Shown piece by piece: positions 8,919 to 17,489 of a stretch of DNA of 64,000 nt. The DNA comes from Vibrio bathopelagicus. Its GTDB lineage: Bacteria; Pseudomonadota; Gammaproteobacteria; Enterobacterales; Vibrionaceae. The translations under genes were made by a program, and so were the position numbers. How positions within the stretch are numbered: the stretch's first letter is position 1; each line of letters opens with the position of its first letter. The stretch is from contig NZ_CP062501.1 in the NCBI RefSeq assembly GCF_014879975.1, positions 496,001 to 560,000 on the forward strand. The letters run 5' to 3'. Below the pieces are notes generated by a model. That model searched no databases. It saw only the letters and a program-made list of their open reading frames with translations, and was not told the DNA's origin.

Positions 8919-10139
8919 TCACTCTTTAAACTTGTACGAAGAGGGCACCACAATCACGCCTTGTTTGGATATGTGGAACCGTTTAGCGTCTTCAATTTTG
9001 TCTACACCAATTTGAGTGCCATCAGGCACTTTTACGTTCTTATCTATGATGCAGTTTTGAATGTGGCAGTTTCGTCCAATCTCAACATCTTCAAACAAGA
9101 TACTATCAATCACAATCGCGGCATTACTGACCTTTACCTTGGGAAAGAAGATAGAGTTTTGCGCCGAGCCTCCCTCTATCACAACACCATTAGAAATCAT
9201 CGAGTTGATGAATATCCCTTGATTTCCCTCTACCGAAGCAATCGTTCGTGCTGGCGGAAGTTGTGGTTCATAGGTACGAATGGCCCAATCTGGTTGATAT
9301 AAATCGATTGGCGAAGTTGGCTTTAACAAATCCATATTCGACTGGTAATAAGAGTCGATAGTACCCACGTCTCTCCAATAGGCGTCTTGGGTTACGCGCC
9401 CCTCTTCGTCGCCAAACTTGTATGCGTAAACACTGTTGTTCTCGACTAGCTTAGGAATGATGTCTTTACCAAAATCATGGCTTGAATCTGGATCTTCTGC
9501 GTCTGCCAATAATGCCTGTGTCAGTACTTCTTTATCAAAGATGTAAATCCCCATTGAAGCCATGCTTCGTGTTGGCCTACCAGGTACACATGCAGGGTAA
9601 CGTGGTTTTTCGGTAAAGTTATTAATCTGATGCGATTCGTTAATTTCCATCACACCAAACTCTTTGGCTTCATCAATCGACACCTCCATACACGCAACAG
9701 TTAGGTCGGATTCATTCTTCTTGTGCTGCTTGAGCATTGGGGCGTAATCCATGCGATAGATATGGTCGCCAGATAACACCACTACATGCTTAGCTTCACT
9801 GCGAGACAGCAAATACAAGTTTTGATAAATCGCATCAGCAGTCCCGCTATACCAACTGTCACCCGTACGCATTTGTGGGGGAACATTAGTGATGTATTCA
9901 CCGAGCTCGGGGTTAAGCACCGACCAACCATCACGTAAATGTTTTTGTAAAGAGTGAGACTTGTACTGAGTCAGCACCAGAATTTGGCGAAGCCCAGAGT
10001 GCAGGCAGTTCGCGAGTGTGAAATCGATGATTCGATATTTTCCCCCAAAGGGCACCGCAGGCTTTGCGCGGTTATCGGTGAGAGGGGAAAGCCGAGAGCC
10101 AACACCGCCGGCCAGAACGATTGTTAGAGTGTCTTGCAT
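8919..10139 (-). CDS. glgC: glucose-1-phosphate adenylyltransferase (ADP-glucose pyrophosphorylase)
   Basis: Makes ADP-glucose from ATP and glucose 1-phosphate, the committed step of glycogen synthesis. 406 residues. N-terminal nucleotidyltransferase domain with LAGGVGSRLSPLT and AKPAVPFGGKYRIID near residues 10-40, catalytic-region GDHIYRMDY near 125, FTEKP near 185 and SMGIYIF near 205, followed by a left-handed beta-helix C-terminal domain. The start is taken at MQDTLTI, with GAGGT upstream; an in-frame Met 15 codons earlier adds a non-conserved tail. No other glg gene is adjacent, as for one of the two glgC copies usual in Vibrio. Confidence 0.95.
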   Translation of the reverse strand: MQDTLTIVLAGGVGSRLSPLTDNRAKPAVPFGGKYRIIDFTLANCLHSGLRQILVLTQYKSHSLQKHLRDGWSVLNPELGEYITNVPPQMRTGDSWYSGTADAIYQNLYLLSRSEAKHVVVLSGDHIYRMDYAPMLKQHKKNESDLTVACMEVSIDEAKEFGVMEINESHQINNFTEKPRYPACVPGRPTRSMASMGIYIFDKEVLTQALLADAEDPDSSHDFGKDIIPKLVENNSVYAYKFGDEEGRVTQDAYWRDVGTIDSYYQSNMDLLKPTSPIDLYQPDWAIRTYEPQLPPARTIASVEGNQGIFINSMISNGVVIEGGSAQNSIFFPKVKVSNAAIVIDSILFEDVEIGRNCHIQNCIIDKNVKVPDGTQIGVDKIEDAKRFHISKQGVIVVPSSYKFKE

Positions 10140-10539
10140 AGTCAGAACCTCAATGTATTTATGATTATGAACATAGACTTGCAAGCACTAAGCCAAATGT
10201 AACTCGTTGAATATTAAAAGAGGCGGCAACGATTTCTATTTCGTTGCACCATATTGATGCATGTAGGATGTTGGTTCGCTCTATTTTGATTCAAACCGGT
10301 CAAAACAAGTAGGTGAGGTTGGGTTAAACGAAATGACGCACGGGAAAGTTGCATTACAAAACTGTCAATAAAATGAAGGAATAAAGTGATCGAGTCGATG
10401 TAAATTTACATAAATAGTCACAACTTTTCACAAATTGATTTCCATCAATAAAGTAGGGTTATTATATGCTACCTTGCACGCAAAATAAGAAATGATTACT
10501 CATTCACCAATAAGATTAAGCCCTCAAAAGGAAATTATA
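10140..10539. other. divergent promoter region between glgC and ompW
   Basis: About 400 bp without a gene. The ompW-proximal part holds a perfect FNR palindrome and a likely -10; the remainder is AT-rich with no clear structure. Confidence 0.6.
10435..10448 (+). promoter_or_regulatory. perfect FNR-binding consensus upstream of ompW
   Basis: TTGAT-TTCC-ATCAA matches the FNR consensus exactly. A candidate -10 (TATGCT, 10465-10470) lies at a spacing expected for FNR activation. In enterics ompW is known to respond to FNR, so oxygen control here is likely. Confidence 0.75.
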
Positions 10540-11181
10540 ATGAAAAAAACAGTATGTGGTATTGCGGTTATTGCGGCTCTTATGTCAACCAATGTTCTTG
10601 CTCATAAAGAAGGTGATTTCATCATCCGTGCAGGTGCAGCAACAGTATCTCCAAACGACAGCAGTGGCGCTGTACTTAACAATTCTGACTTAGAGTTTTC
10701 TGTAGATTCAGATACTCAACTTGGTCTTACGTTCGGTTATATGTTTACTGATAACATCAGCTTTGAAGTGCTAGCAGCGAGCCCATTTTCTCACAGTATT
10801 TCTGTGAACGGTTTAGGTAAAGTTGCTGACACAAAACACCTACCGCCAACGTTTATGGTTCAGTATTACTTTGGCCAAGCGAACAGCGATTTCCGTCCAT
10901 ACGTAGGGGCCGGTATCAACTACACAGTATTCTTTGATGAAGAACTGAATGGCAATGGTAAAGATGCTGGTTTGAGTGATCTGTCTCTTGATGACTCTTG
11001 GGGTCTTGCTGCAAACATTGGTATGGATTACATGATCAATGAAGATTGGTTCTTGAACGCGTCAGTTTGGTATGCAGACATTGGTACTACAGCGAAATAT
11101 AAAGCTGGTGGCGTCCAATACTCAACAGACGTTGATATCGACCCGTGGGTATTCATGATTGGTGGTGGTTACAACTTCTAA
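10540..11181 (+). CDS. ompW: outer membrane protein OmpW
   Basis: Eight-stranded outer-membrane beta-barrel with a narrow hydrophobic channel. 213 residues: signal peptide of about 21 residues ending VLA, then HKEGDFIIRAGAATVSPND, the hallmark OmpW start, and a C-terminal Phe (GGGYNF), the barrel-assembly signal. The start is the ATG after AAGGAAATTATA; an in-frame Met 16 codons upstream lacks a good SD. Just downstream of a perfect FNR site; own terminator at 11205-11239. Confidence 0.95.
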   Translation: MKKTVCGIAVIAALMSTNVLAHKEGDFIIRAGAATVSPNDSSGAVLNNSDLEFSVDSDTQLGLTFGYMFTDNISFEVLAASPFSHSISVNGLGKVADTKHLPPTFMVQYYFGQANSDFRPYVGAGINYTVFFDEELNGNGKDAGLSDLSLDDSWGLAANIGMDYMINEDWFLNASVWYADIGTTAKYKAGGVQYSTDVDIDPWVFMIGGGYNF

Positions 11182-11204
11182 CCCACCTTATTAGTTTATT
11201 AGAG

Positions 11205-11239
11205 GCGTTCAAGCACCAGCCAGCTTGAGCGCTTTTTTT
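11205..11239 (+). terminator. rho-independent terminator of ompW
   Basis: Ten-base stem GCGTTCAAGC/GCTTGAGCGC with one wobble, eight-base loop, seven T residues. Confidence 0.9.
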
Positions 11240-11359
11240 GTGTCATTAAGTTTTGGAATGAATGGCAGCGATCTATTGTTAGTCATAGATTGTTAATAAA
11301 ACAGAAAGCTAATTGTCATATACGCCTCCTATGATCGCGATTCAAATTATGGAGGATAT

Positions 11360-13162
11360 ATGAATCGTAAATTCAATAAGCTGACTTTATTGTTACCCAT
11401 CGCCGTAAGCTCTGCTCTAGTAGGGTGTTCCCAGTCAACAACTGCCACGTCATCTCATACGTCACTTGATGCTTTTAGCCTTCAATGCCAATCCATCCAG
11501 CAGCCAAGCACTTCCAATGCTGAGGTTACCGGAATCAGTCTAGTTGGTCGTTCAATTGCCGACGCCCCGTTTGATACCTCAGCAGCCGAAATTGTCAGCT
11601 ACGATTCATGTACCGATAAGCTATATGTTGTGAACGCTCAAGCTCAGAAGGTCGATGTATTATCAATGAACTCAGCTAGTGAACCAACATCAGCGGGTTC
11701 TATTGAACTTCAATCAGCGGCTGTAGCTTCTGGTATTGAGATCGGTGCCGCGAACAGTGTATCTACTTACCAAGGCTTAGTTGCTGTCGCGATTGAAAAT
11801 GCGGACAAGCAACAAAATGGCATCATTGCGCTTTATCGCTCAGACACATTAGAGCTGATCACTACATACGAAGCTGGTGCACTGCCAGACATGGTGAGCT
11901 TTTCTAAAGACGGCCGTTACATCGCTTCGGCAAATGAAGGTGAGCCGAATTCGGATTACACCATTGACCCTGAAGGCTCAGTGACATTGGTGGATTTAGC
12001 GAATGGGCCGATGCAAGCGAAAGTCACCCAGATTGATTTCAAGGCATTCAATCAAGGTCAGCCTCGTCATAAAGAACTGACCGACAAGGTTCGAATTTCA
12101 GCTCCGAATGCAACTGTTGCTCAAGATTTAGAACCAGAATATTTAACGTTTTCTGATAACGGAAAACTGTACGTTGCTCTTCAAGAAAACAATGCACTAG
12201 CAGCGATTGACGTAGCGAGTGCCGAGGTGGATGCGATTCTTGGGTTAGGCGGTAAGCCTTGGGATAGCATGCAATTGGATGCATCGAACAAAGACAAAAA
12301 CATCGGAAACCTGCAAAGCTACGCGATGTTAGAAGGGCTTTACATGCCTGACAGTATCACCAGCTACAGTGTTGATGGCAGTACCTACATCGTGACTGCG
12401 AATGAAGGTGATGGCCGTGAATATGGAATCAAGACCACACAAAAGTTATGTGACGATAAAGGCTTTGAGTGGGATGGCGATGACTATCAAGGCACTGAAA
12501 ACTACACAACAGAGAAAGATTTTTGTATCGCTTATGTCGATGAAGTACGTGGCAAGAAGCTAGATGTTGACGCTAACCACCCATTGGCAGGTGCATTGAA
12601 AGACAGCAAGCAACTTGCATGCCTTAAAGTGATTAAGCCGCAAGGAACGCTTGCTGCTGACCAAAAGGTTCAAGCATTCGGTAGCCGTTCTTTCTCTATC
12701 TGGGATGAGTCAGGCGAGCTCGTGTTTGATAGTGGCGACGACTTTGCTCGAATCGTTCTTGAGCAAGATCCTGCAAACTTCAATAGCACCAATGATAACA
12801 ACCAAAGTGGTGACGATCGCAGTGATGATAAAGGGGTAGAACCTGAGGCTATCGAAGTGGCTGAGATCAACGGTAAGCACTATGCCTTTATTGGACTTGA
12901 GCGCCAGGGTGGCATCATGGTTTACGACGTAACACAGCCTAAAAATGCAAGCTTCATCAGTTACTTGAACAACCGAGACTTTACACAACCAGTGTGCACT
13001 AAGGTCGATGAAGACGGTGATTGCGACAACGAGACTTACAACCAGAAAGCCGGAGACTTAGGTCCAGAGTCAATCAAGTATTTCACTCGTTCTGGTAATC
13101 ACTTTATTGCGGTTGGTAATGAGGTGAGCGGTAGTACATCAGTTTATCGCGTTGAGTTCTAA
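11360..13162 (+). CDS. choice-of-anchor I family lipoprotein (beta-propeller, alkaline-phosphatase-associated type)
   Basis: 600-residue envelope lipoprotein: signal peptide with lipobox VGC near residue 23, a Ser/Thr-rich linker, then a WD40-like beta-propeller with repeated 'D..S.SVDG.TYIVTANEGDGREYG' and 'ISASNEGEPNSDY' type blades. This resembles the family called choice-of-anchor I, often associated with alkaline phosphatase-like proteins and Ca2+ sites (DEDGDCDNETY near residue 555 is an acidic Ca-binding-like loop). No catalytic residues can be assigned. Preceded by GGAGGATAT before ATG; followed by a strong bidirectional terminator. No clear Pho box upstream. Confidence 0.82.
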   Translation: MNRKFNKLTLLLPIAVSSALVGCSQSTTATSSHTSLDAFSLQCQSIQQPSTSNAEVTGISLVGRSIADAPFDTSAAEIVSYDSCTDKLYVVNAQAQKVDVLSMNSASEPTSAGSIELQSAAVASGIEIGAANSVSTYQGLVAVAIENADKQQNGIIALYRSDTLELITTYEAGALPDMVSFSKDGRYIASANEGEPNSDYTIDPEGSVTLVDLANGPMQAKVTQIDFKAFNQGQPRHKELTDKVRISAPNATVAQDLEPEYLTFSDNGKLYVALQENNALAAIDVASAEVDAILGLGGKPWDSMQLDASNKDKNIGNLQSYAMLEGLYMPDSITSYSVDGSTYIVTANEGDGREYGIKTTQKLCDDKGFEWDGDDYQGTENYTTEKDFCIAYVDEVRGKKLDVDANHPLAGALKDSKQLACLKVIKPQGTLAADQKVQAFGSRSFSIWDESGELVFDSGDDFARIVLEQDPANFNSTNDNNQSGDDRSDDKGVEPEAIEVAEINGKHYAFIGLERQGGIMVYDVTQPKNASFISYLNNRDFTQPVCTKVDEDGDCDNETYNQKAGDLGPESIKYFTRSGNHFIAVGNEVSGSTSVYRVEF

Positions 13163-13198
13163 TCTCGCTTATGGCTAGTAATTAAACTGAATCAAAAC

Positions 13199-13235
13199 AA
13201 AAGCGCCACTACTTGGTAAGTAGTGGCGCTTTTTA
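13199..13235. terminator. bidirectional rho-independent terminator
   Basis: Thirteen-base stem AAGCGCCACTACT/AGTAGTGGCGCTT with a five-base loop, A tract on one side and T tract on the other; it lies between convergent genes. Confidence 0.9.
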
Positions 13236-13280
13236 GTTCATAGCTTATTTCATCGCTGATTTAGAAGCGATAGATAAGAC

Positions 13281-14000
13281 CTATGGTTGTTGCTTCGTTG
13301 GAGCTAGAGCGATCTCACGGATACATACGTTCTGTGGTTGTTGGTAAGCGAATGCTACAGCGCGAGCAATGTCGTCAGCTGCTAATACGCCGCCCATGTC
13401 TTCTTTCCAAGAATCGTAACCGTCTTTGATTTCTTGAGATGTTGTGTGAGACAGAAGTTCAGTCTCTACAGCACCCGGTGCGATAGTGGTAACACGAACA
13501 TTTGAAGCAGCCACTTCTTCACGAACGTTTTCAGAGATAGCGTGTACCGCGAATTTAGTACCACAGTAAGCCGCATGGCTTGGGAATGTTTTCTTACCCG
13601 CAATTGAGCTGATGTTGATGATAGTACCTGTGTTGCGTTCCATCATCGGCGCAAGTACAGACTGCATGCCGTTTAGAAGACCAATTACGTTTACGTCGAA
13701 CATTGTCTTCCACTCTTGAGCGTCTTGCGTATCGATTTGACCAAGAAGCATTGCACCAGCGTTGTTGATAAGCGCGTCTACAGGGCCGAACTTTGCTTCA
13801 CCTTGTGCAATTGCTGCATCGAAAGACGCTTTGTCTGTTACGTCTACTTTCACTGATAGTGAGTTTGGTAGATTCAGTGCTTCAAGGCGATCAACACGAC
13901 GAGCTAAAAGAAGCAGAGGGTGACCTTCATCGCTTAGACGACGAGCGATTGCTTCACCAATACCAGAGCTTGCACCTGTAATTACGATTAGTTTTTTCAT
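13281..14000 (-). CDS. SDR-family NAD(P)-dependent oxidoreductase
   Basis: Classical short-chain dehydrogenase of 239 residues: nucleotide-binding TGASSGIG near residue 8, NNAG near 80, catalytic Ser in INISS near 130, and YCGTK (Tyr-x-x-x-Lys) near 146-150. Similar to YdfG/serine 3-dehydrogenase-type oxidoreductases; substrate unknown. The start is at MKKLIVITG, with GAGGAAAT upstream; an in-frame start 50 codons earlier would add an unrelated tail. Divergent from a LysR regulator (14435-15340); the shared intergenic region contains 25 copies of an 8-bp repeat. Confidence 0.9.
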   Translation of the reverse strand: MKKLIVITGASSGIGEAIARRLSDEGHPLLLLARRVDRLEALNLPNSLSVKVDVTDKASFDAAIAQGEAKFGPVDALINNAGAMLLGQIDTQDAQEWKTMFDVNVIGLLNGMQSVLAPMMERNTGTIINISSIAGKKTFPSHAAYCGTKFAVHAISENVREEVAASNVRVTTIAPGAVETELLSHTTSQEIKDGYDSWKEDMGGVLAADDIARAVAFAYQQPQNVCIREIALAPTKQQP

Positions 14001-14182
14001 TTTTATTTCCTCTGTACTTTTATTGCGTCGGTTGGCTACGACGTATTGTTTAAGTGCATTCGAATCAAGTGCTTGTTGCCTTGCTTCGTTGCGATGGAGG
14101 TATATTAAGGAAAATAGCATTGTTGATATATAGCGCTTTACTTGAAACACTGTTGCTGTGGTGCAACAATAAAGGTGTTCAC

Positions 14183-14382
14183 TTTATAGCTTTATAGCTT
14201 TATAGCTTTATAGCTTTATAGCTTTATAGCTTTATAGCTTTATAGCTTTATAGCTTTATAGCTTTATAGCTTTATAGCTTTATAGCTTTATAGCTTTATA
14301 GCTTTATAGCTTTATAGCTTTATAGCTTTATAGCTTTATAGCTTTATAGCTTTATAGCTTTATAGCTTTATAGCTTTATAGC
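14183..14382. repeat. 25 perfect tandem copies of the 8-bp unit TTTATAGC
   Basis: Counted unit by unit: 200 bp, no interruption or mismatch. Three further degenerate units (GTCATAAC, TTTATAGC, TTCATCAC) follow to 14406, suggesting an older, longer array. The array ends 52 bp before the ATG of the LysR gene and begins 182 bp from the start of the SDR gene. Each unit contains -10-like TATAGC. An 8-bp unit cannot be coding without frameshifts, and the array has stops in the forward frames. Confidence 0.98.
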
Positions 14383-14434
14383 GTCATAACTTTATAGCTT
14401 CATCACTTTCAATTTCACAAGTAAGTTGGCGACC

Positions 14435-15340
14435 ATGCTCAATCAAATTAACCTGTCTGATATTCGTTCCTTCGTGCTTATTGCTCGTTTGGGAAACTTC
14501 ACTAAAGCCGCTGAGGAGCTAGATGTGTCACGCTCCCATGTATCACGCCAAGTGAGTAGCTTAGAAAAGCAGATGGGTGTGACATTGTTTATTCGCACAA
14601 CTCGAACCCTGAGGTTGACCCACGCAGGGCAAGATCTGTACACGAGATGTGAACAAGCTCTAGATAATATAGACCAAGCCCTGATTGCTGCCGTCGATGA
14701 TGTCGAAGAAGTACGCGGTGACATCAAAATAAACTGTGTGGGTGGTTATTTGGGGGAGGTGATCATTGCTGATCTGGTCAATGAGTTTATGCAGCTCTAT
14801 CCCGATATCAGCATAAGCCTTGATTTCAGTAGTAACCGAGTTGACTTGATTGAAGATGCATTCGATATCGCTTTTCGTATGGGAAGCCTTGAAGACGCTG
14901 GCTTTATCGCAAGAAAGCTATTGGATATTGAAATGGGAACACTCGCGAGTCCCGAGTATTTCGCTCGCAAAGGAAAGCCCAATCACCCTAAAGATTTAGC
15001 TCACCATGATTGCTTAACAGGGTCGGTACGCAAATGGAGTTTTCAAGCATCAGACGATACAAAGAAAACGGTTGATGTACACGTAACGGGTAGGCTGCAA
15101 TGTAAAAATGGCCGAGTGTTAGTGCAAGGTGCGAGGTCGGGCAACGGGATTATTCGTGTGCCAACCATCTATTGCTTGCAAGAGCTCAACGACGGGCAAT
15201 TGGTGCAGGTGTTTGATGACTGGGTGGTACCCAAGGTCGATTTTTCAGCGATCTATCATCGAGACCGCTATCAACCAAGTCGAATTCGAACCTTTATTGA
15301 TTTTGTGAAAGGTCGCTTCGAGCAAATGCCGGTTAGCTAA
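14435..15340 (+). CDS. LysR-family transcriptional regulator
   Basis: 301 residues. N-terminal winged helix-turn-helix (FTKAAEELDVSRSHVSRQVSSLE, about residues 22-44) and C-terminal effector-binding domain with the CrgA/AaeR-type pattern VDLIEDAFDIAFRMGSL. Likely controls the divergent SDR gene. Start at ATG 14435, where LNQINLSDIRSF aligns with the usual LysR start; the SD is weak, and a TTG three codons upstream is possible. The tandem 8-bp array sits in its promoter region, so its expression may vary with copy number. Confidence 0.9.
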   Translation: MLNQINLSDIRSFVLIARLGNFTKAAEELDVSRSHVSRQVSSLEKQMGVTLFIRTTRTLRLTHAGQDLYTRCEQALDNIDQALIAAVDDVEEVRGDIKINCVGGYLGEVIIADLVNEFMQLYPDISISLDFSSNRVDLIEDAFDIAFRMGSLEDAGFIARKLLDIEMGTLASPEYFARKGKPNHPKDLAHHDCLTGSVRKWSFQASDDTKKTVDVHVTGRLQCKNGRVLVQGARSGNGIIRVPTIYCLQELNDGQLVQVFDDWVVPKVDFSAIYHRDRYQPSRIRTFIDFVKGRFEQMPVS

Positions 15341-15377
15341 TTTGTGCTCGCAGTTTAATGTTCGGCTTAGCGATCGG

Positions 15378-15716
15378 TTACATGTCGTCGATTTCGTTTT
15401 GTAGGCTTTCCAGTTGGTCCAGAATCAGTAAGAACTTCTCACCAAACGGAGTGACTTGGTATTCAACTCTTGGTGGGAGTTCGTTGAACATTTGCTTATC
15501 TAAAATCCCGAACTCTACATTTCGCTTCAAACACTCATTCAATACCTTGGTCGATAACCCTTCGACCGAGCGCACCATTTCACCGGGGCGATTAATGCCA
15601 TTTGCCAGTAATTGGTAAACTGTGAGCGACCATTTACAACCGTAGATGGTTTCTACCATGCGAGCTGAGCGCTCTGGTGCCGATTTTCTTGAAAAAAAGT
15701 TTTCCTGATTTTTCAT
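15378..15716 (-). CDS. HxlR-family winged-helix regulator
   Basis: 112 residues; the HxlR signature is clear: [43 protein letters not shown] and [13 protein letters not shown]. These regulators often respond to electrophiles or aldehydes and control a divergent oxidoreductase; here that would be the SDR at 15822-16589, separated by about 105 bp containing a 7-bp inverted repeat. It lacks the conserved N-terminal redox Cys, with one Cys in GCKW and one in NECLK. Confidence 0.9.
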   Translation of the reverse strand: MKNQENFFSRKSAPERSARMVETIYGCKWSLTVYQLLANGINRPGEMVRSVEGLSTKVLNECLKRNVEFGILDKQMFNELPPRVEYQVTPFGEKFLLILDQLESLQNEIDDM

Positions 15717-15729
15717 AAAGATGTACCAA

Positions 15730-15758
15730 TAAGTACCTACCTAACCGATTTGTACTTA
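15730..15758. promoter_or_regulatory. inverted repeat, candidate HxlR operator
   Basis: TAAGTAC and GTACTTA, perfect 7-bp arms 15 bp apart, in the short region between the divergent hxlR-like and SDR genes. Position and symmetry fit an operator for the adjacent regulator. Confidence 0.5.
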
Positions 15759-15821
15759 CTATTCATAGTGTTAGTTCAAAGCCTAAGATTACCACGTTCA
15801 CATGACTTAGGAGATAACAAA

Positions 15822-16589
15822 ATGAACTTCACTAAAAATGGTATTGCAGTCGTAATCGGTGGCACAAGTGGTATGGGCTTTGAAACAGCGAAGCAGTTAG
15901 TTGCTCAAAACATCCATGTGCTGGTTGTGGGCAATAACCCAACTAAGTTAGATAAAGCAGTGTCAGAACTTCAATCGCTAGGTCATGCTTCAGGCTGGCA
16001 AGCTAACCTTTATGATGATGCCAGTGTATCTCGCCTTATCGAACACCTTGAGTCGTTAGATGAGGGTATTGGTTACCTTGTTAATGCGGCAGGTTACTTC
16101 AACCCTAAAGCGTTTATTGAGCACCAAGAGTCGGATTACGAGCAATACATGCAGCTTAATAAAGCAACCTTCTTCATTACTCAAGCGATAAGCAAATTGA
16201 TGATCAAGAACGGCGGCGGCCGTGTGGTTAACGTAGGCTCTATGTGGGGTAAGCAAGCAATCAAAGCGACGCCTTCTTCTGCCTATTCAATGGCTAAAGC
16301 TGGATTACACGCTTTAACACAGCATATGGCGATGGAGCTTGCAGACCACAATATTCGTGTTAATGCAGTTTCTCCGGCTGTCGTTAAAACGCCGATTTAC
16401 GAATCTTTCATTAAGCCGGAAGAAGTGGATCAAACGTTAGAAGGCTTCAACGCGTTCCACCCTATTGGTCGAGTGGGTTTGCCGAAAGACATCGCCAATA
16501 GCATCTCTTTCTTACTGTCTGACAGTGCTGATTGGGTAACGGGTGCAATCTGGGATGTGGATGGTGGTGTGATTGCGGGTCGTAACTAA
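15822..16589 (+). CDS. SDR-family oxidoreductase
   Basis: 255 residues. [14 protein letters not shown] is the cofactor loop near residue 14, NAAG near 90, catalytic Ser in NVGSMWG, and YSMAK (Tyr-x-x-x-Lys) near 155; the C-terminal GAIWDVDGG is typical of FabG-like SDRs. Start at the ATG with TTAGGAG upstream; an in-frame Met 24 codons earlier lies in the operator region and is unlikely. Divergent from the HxlR regulator, which probably controls it. Substrate unknown. Confidence 0.9.
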   Translation: MNFTKNGIAVVIGGTSGMGFETAKQLVAQNIHVLVVGNNPTKLDKAVSELQSLGHASGWQANLYDDASVSRLIEHLESLDEGIGYLVNAAGYFNPKAFIEHQESDYEQYMQLNKATFFITQAISKLMIKNGGGRVVNVGSMWGKQAIKATPSSAYSMAKAGLHALTQHMAMELADHNIRVNAVSPAVVKTPIYESFIKPEEVDQTLEGFNAFHPIGRVGLPKDIANSISFLLSDSADWVTGAIWDVDGGVIAGRN

Positions 16590-16737
16590 TCAAGCCTAGC
16601 TTTAACATGGGGGATGCTTTGTTAGCAGTTAGTAGTTAGCAATTGGCAGCGAAGCCTCCCCCTCGCTCTGTATTCGCTTAGAATAGACACTAGAAAGACA
16701 ATAATAATTAAAACAATACTAAAGTAAGGTCGTCATT

Positions 16738-17391
16738 ATGTTCAACATGGACTTTTCAAAGAGACTGGTTATTGAAACCGAGAAGCTAGATTGGGTTGCG
16801 AGCCCTGCCAAAGGGGTATGGCGTAAGCCACTAGAAAGAGAAGAGAAAGAATCGGGCCACACAACTAGCGTGGTGAAATACGCTCCTCAATCTTCATTCT
16901 CTGAACATCCACATCCGCAGGGAGAAGAGATTTTCGTATTAGACGGTGTGTTCTCTGATGAAACTGGTGATTTCCCAGCAGGTACTTATATTCGTAATCC
17001 TCCTGGTAGTGCGCACTCTCCATCGAGTAAAGATGGTTGCACGATCTTGGTTAAGCTAAACCAGTTTGATGCGAGAGACTTAACTCAAGTTCGAATTAAT
17101 ACGCGGGAAACGGAGTGGCTACCTGGCATTGGTGGGTTACAAGTGATGCCACTGCATGAGTTTGAGCATGAACATGTCGCATTAGTGAAGTGGCCTGTTG
17201 GCGAGCGTTTTCAGCCGCACCGTCACTTTGGTGGTGAAGAGATTTTTGTGTTATCGGGCACTTTTAAAGATGAACATGGCGTGTACCCGAAACACACATG
17301 GATGCGTAGTCCTCACATGAGTGAGCATTTCCCGTTTGTGGAAGAAGAGACAGTTATCCTTGTGAAAACGGGTCACTTGCCACTGATATGA
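16738..17391 (+). CDS. ChrR-like bicupin protein
   Basis: 217 residues with two cupin domains, each showing the ChrR pattern: HPHPQGEEIFVLDGVFSDE...G.Y.RNP and HRHFGGEEIFVLSGTFKDE...TWMRSP. Each has His and Glu ligands for a metal ion. In ChrR proper a cupin partners an N-terminal zinc anti-sigma domain; that domain and an adjacent sigma gene are absent here, so this is a stand-alone bicupin, perhaps an enzyme or a peroxide/quinone sensor. AAGG lies before the ATG. Surrounded by regulator/oxidoreductase pairs. Confidence 0.85.
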   Translation: MFNMDFSKRLVIETEKLDWVASPAKGVWRKPLEREEKESGHTTSVVKYAPQSSFSEHPHPQGEEIFVLDGVFSDETGDFPAGTYIRNPPGSAHSPSSKDGCTILVKLNQFDARDLTQVRINTRETEWLPGIGGLQVMPLHEFEHEHVALVKWPVGERFQPHRHFGGEEIFVLSGTFKDEHGVYPKHTWMRSPHMSEHFPFVEEETVILVKTGHLPLI

Positions 17392-17415
17392 TGATTATCT
17401 CGATGAACAAAACAG

Positions 17416-17444
17416 AAAGCCGCTTACCAAAAGTCAGCGGCTTT
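17416..17444. terminator. rho-independent terminator between convergent genes
   Basis: AAAGCCGCT/AGCGGCTTT stem with an 11-base loop and T residues. Confidence 0.8.
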
Positions 17445-17489
17445 TAATTTTCTAATTCTTATCGAGCTTACTTATTACACATCAGAGCA

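Noticed and set aside
11290..11359. Pho box upstream of the choice-of-anchor I lipoprotein
   Set aside because: One TTGTCAT is present, but the flanking 11-bp positions do not match the consensus.
13998..14150. N-terminal extension of the SDR protein by 50 residues
   Set aside because: The extension lacks similarity to SDRs and the internal ATG has a GAGGAAAT ribosome site and the usual Rossmann start.
14183..14406. Possible CRISPR array
   Set aside because: The repeats are directly adjacent 8-bp units with no spacers; it is a simple tandem repeat.
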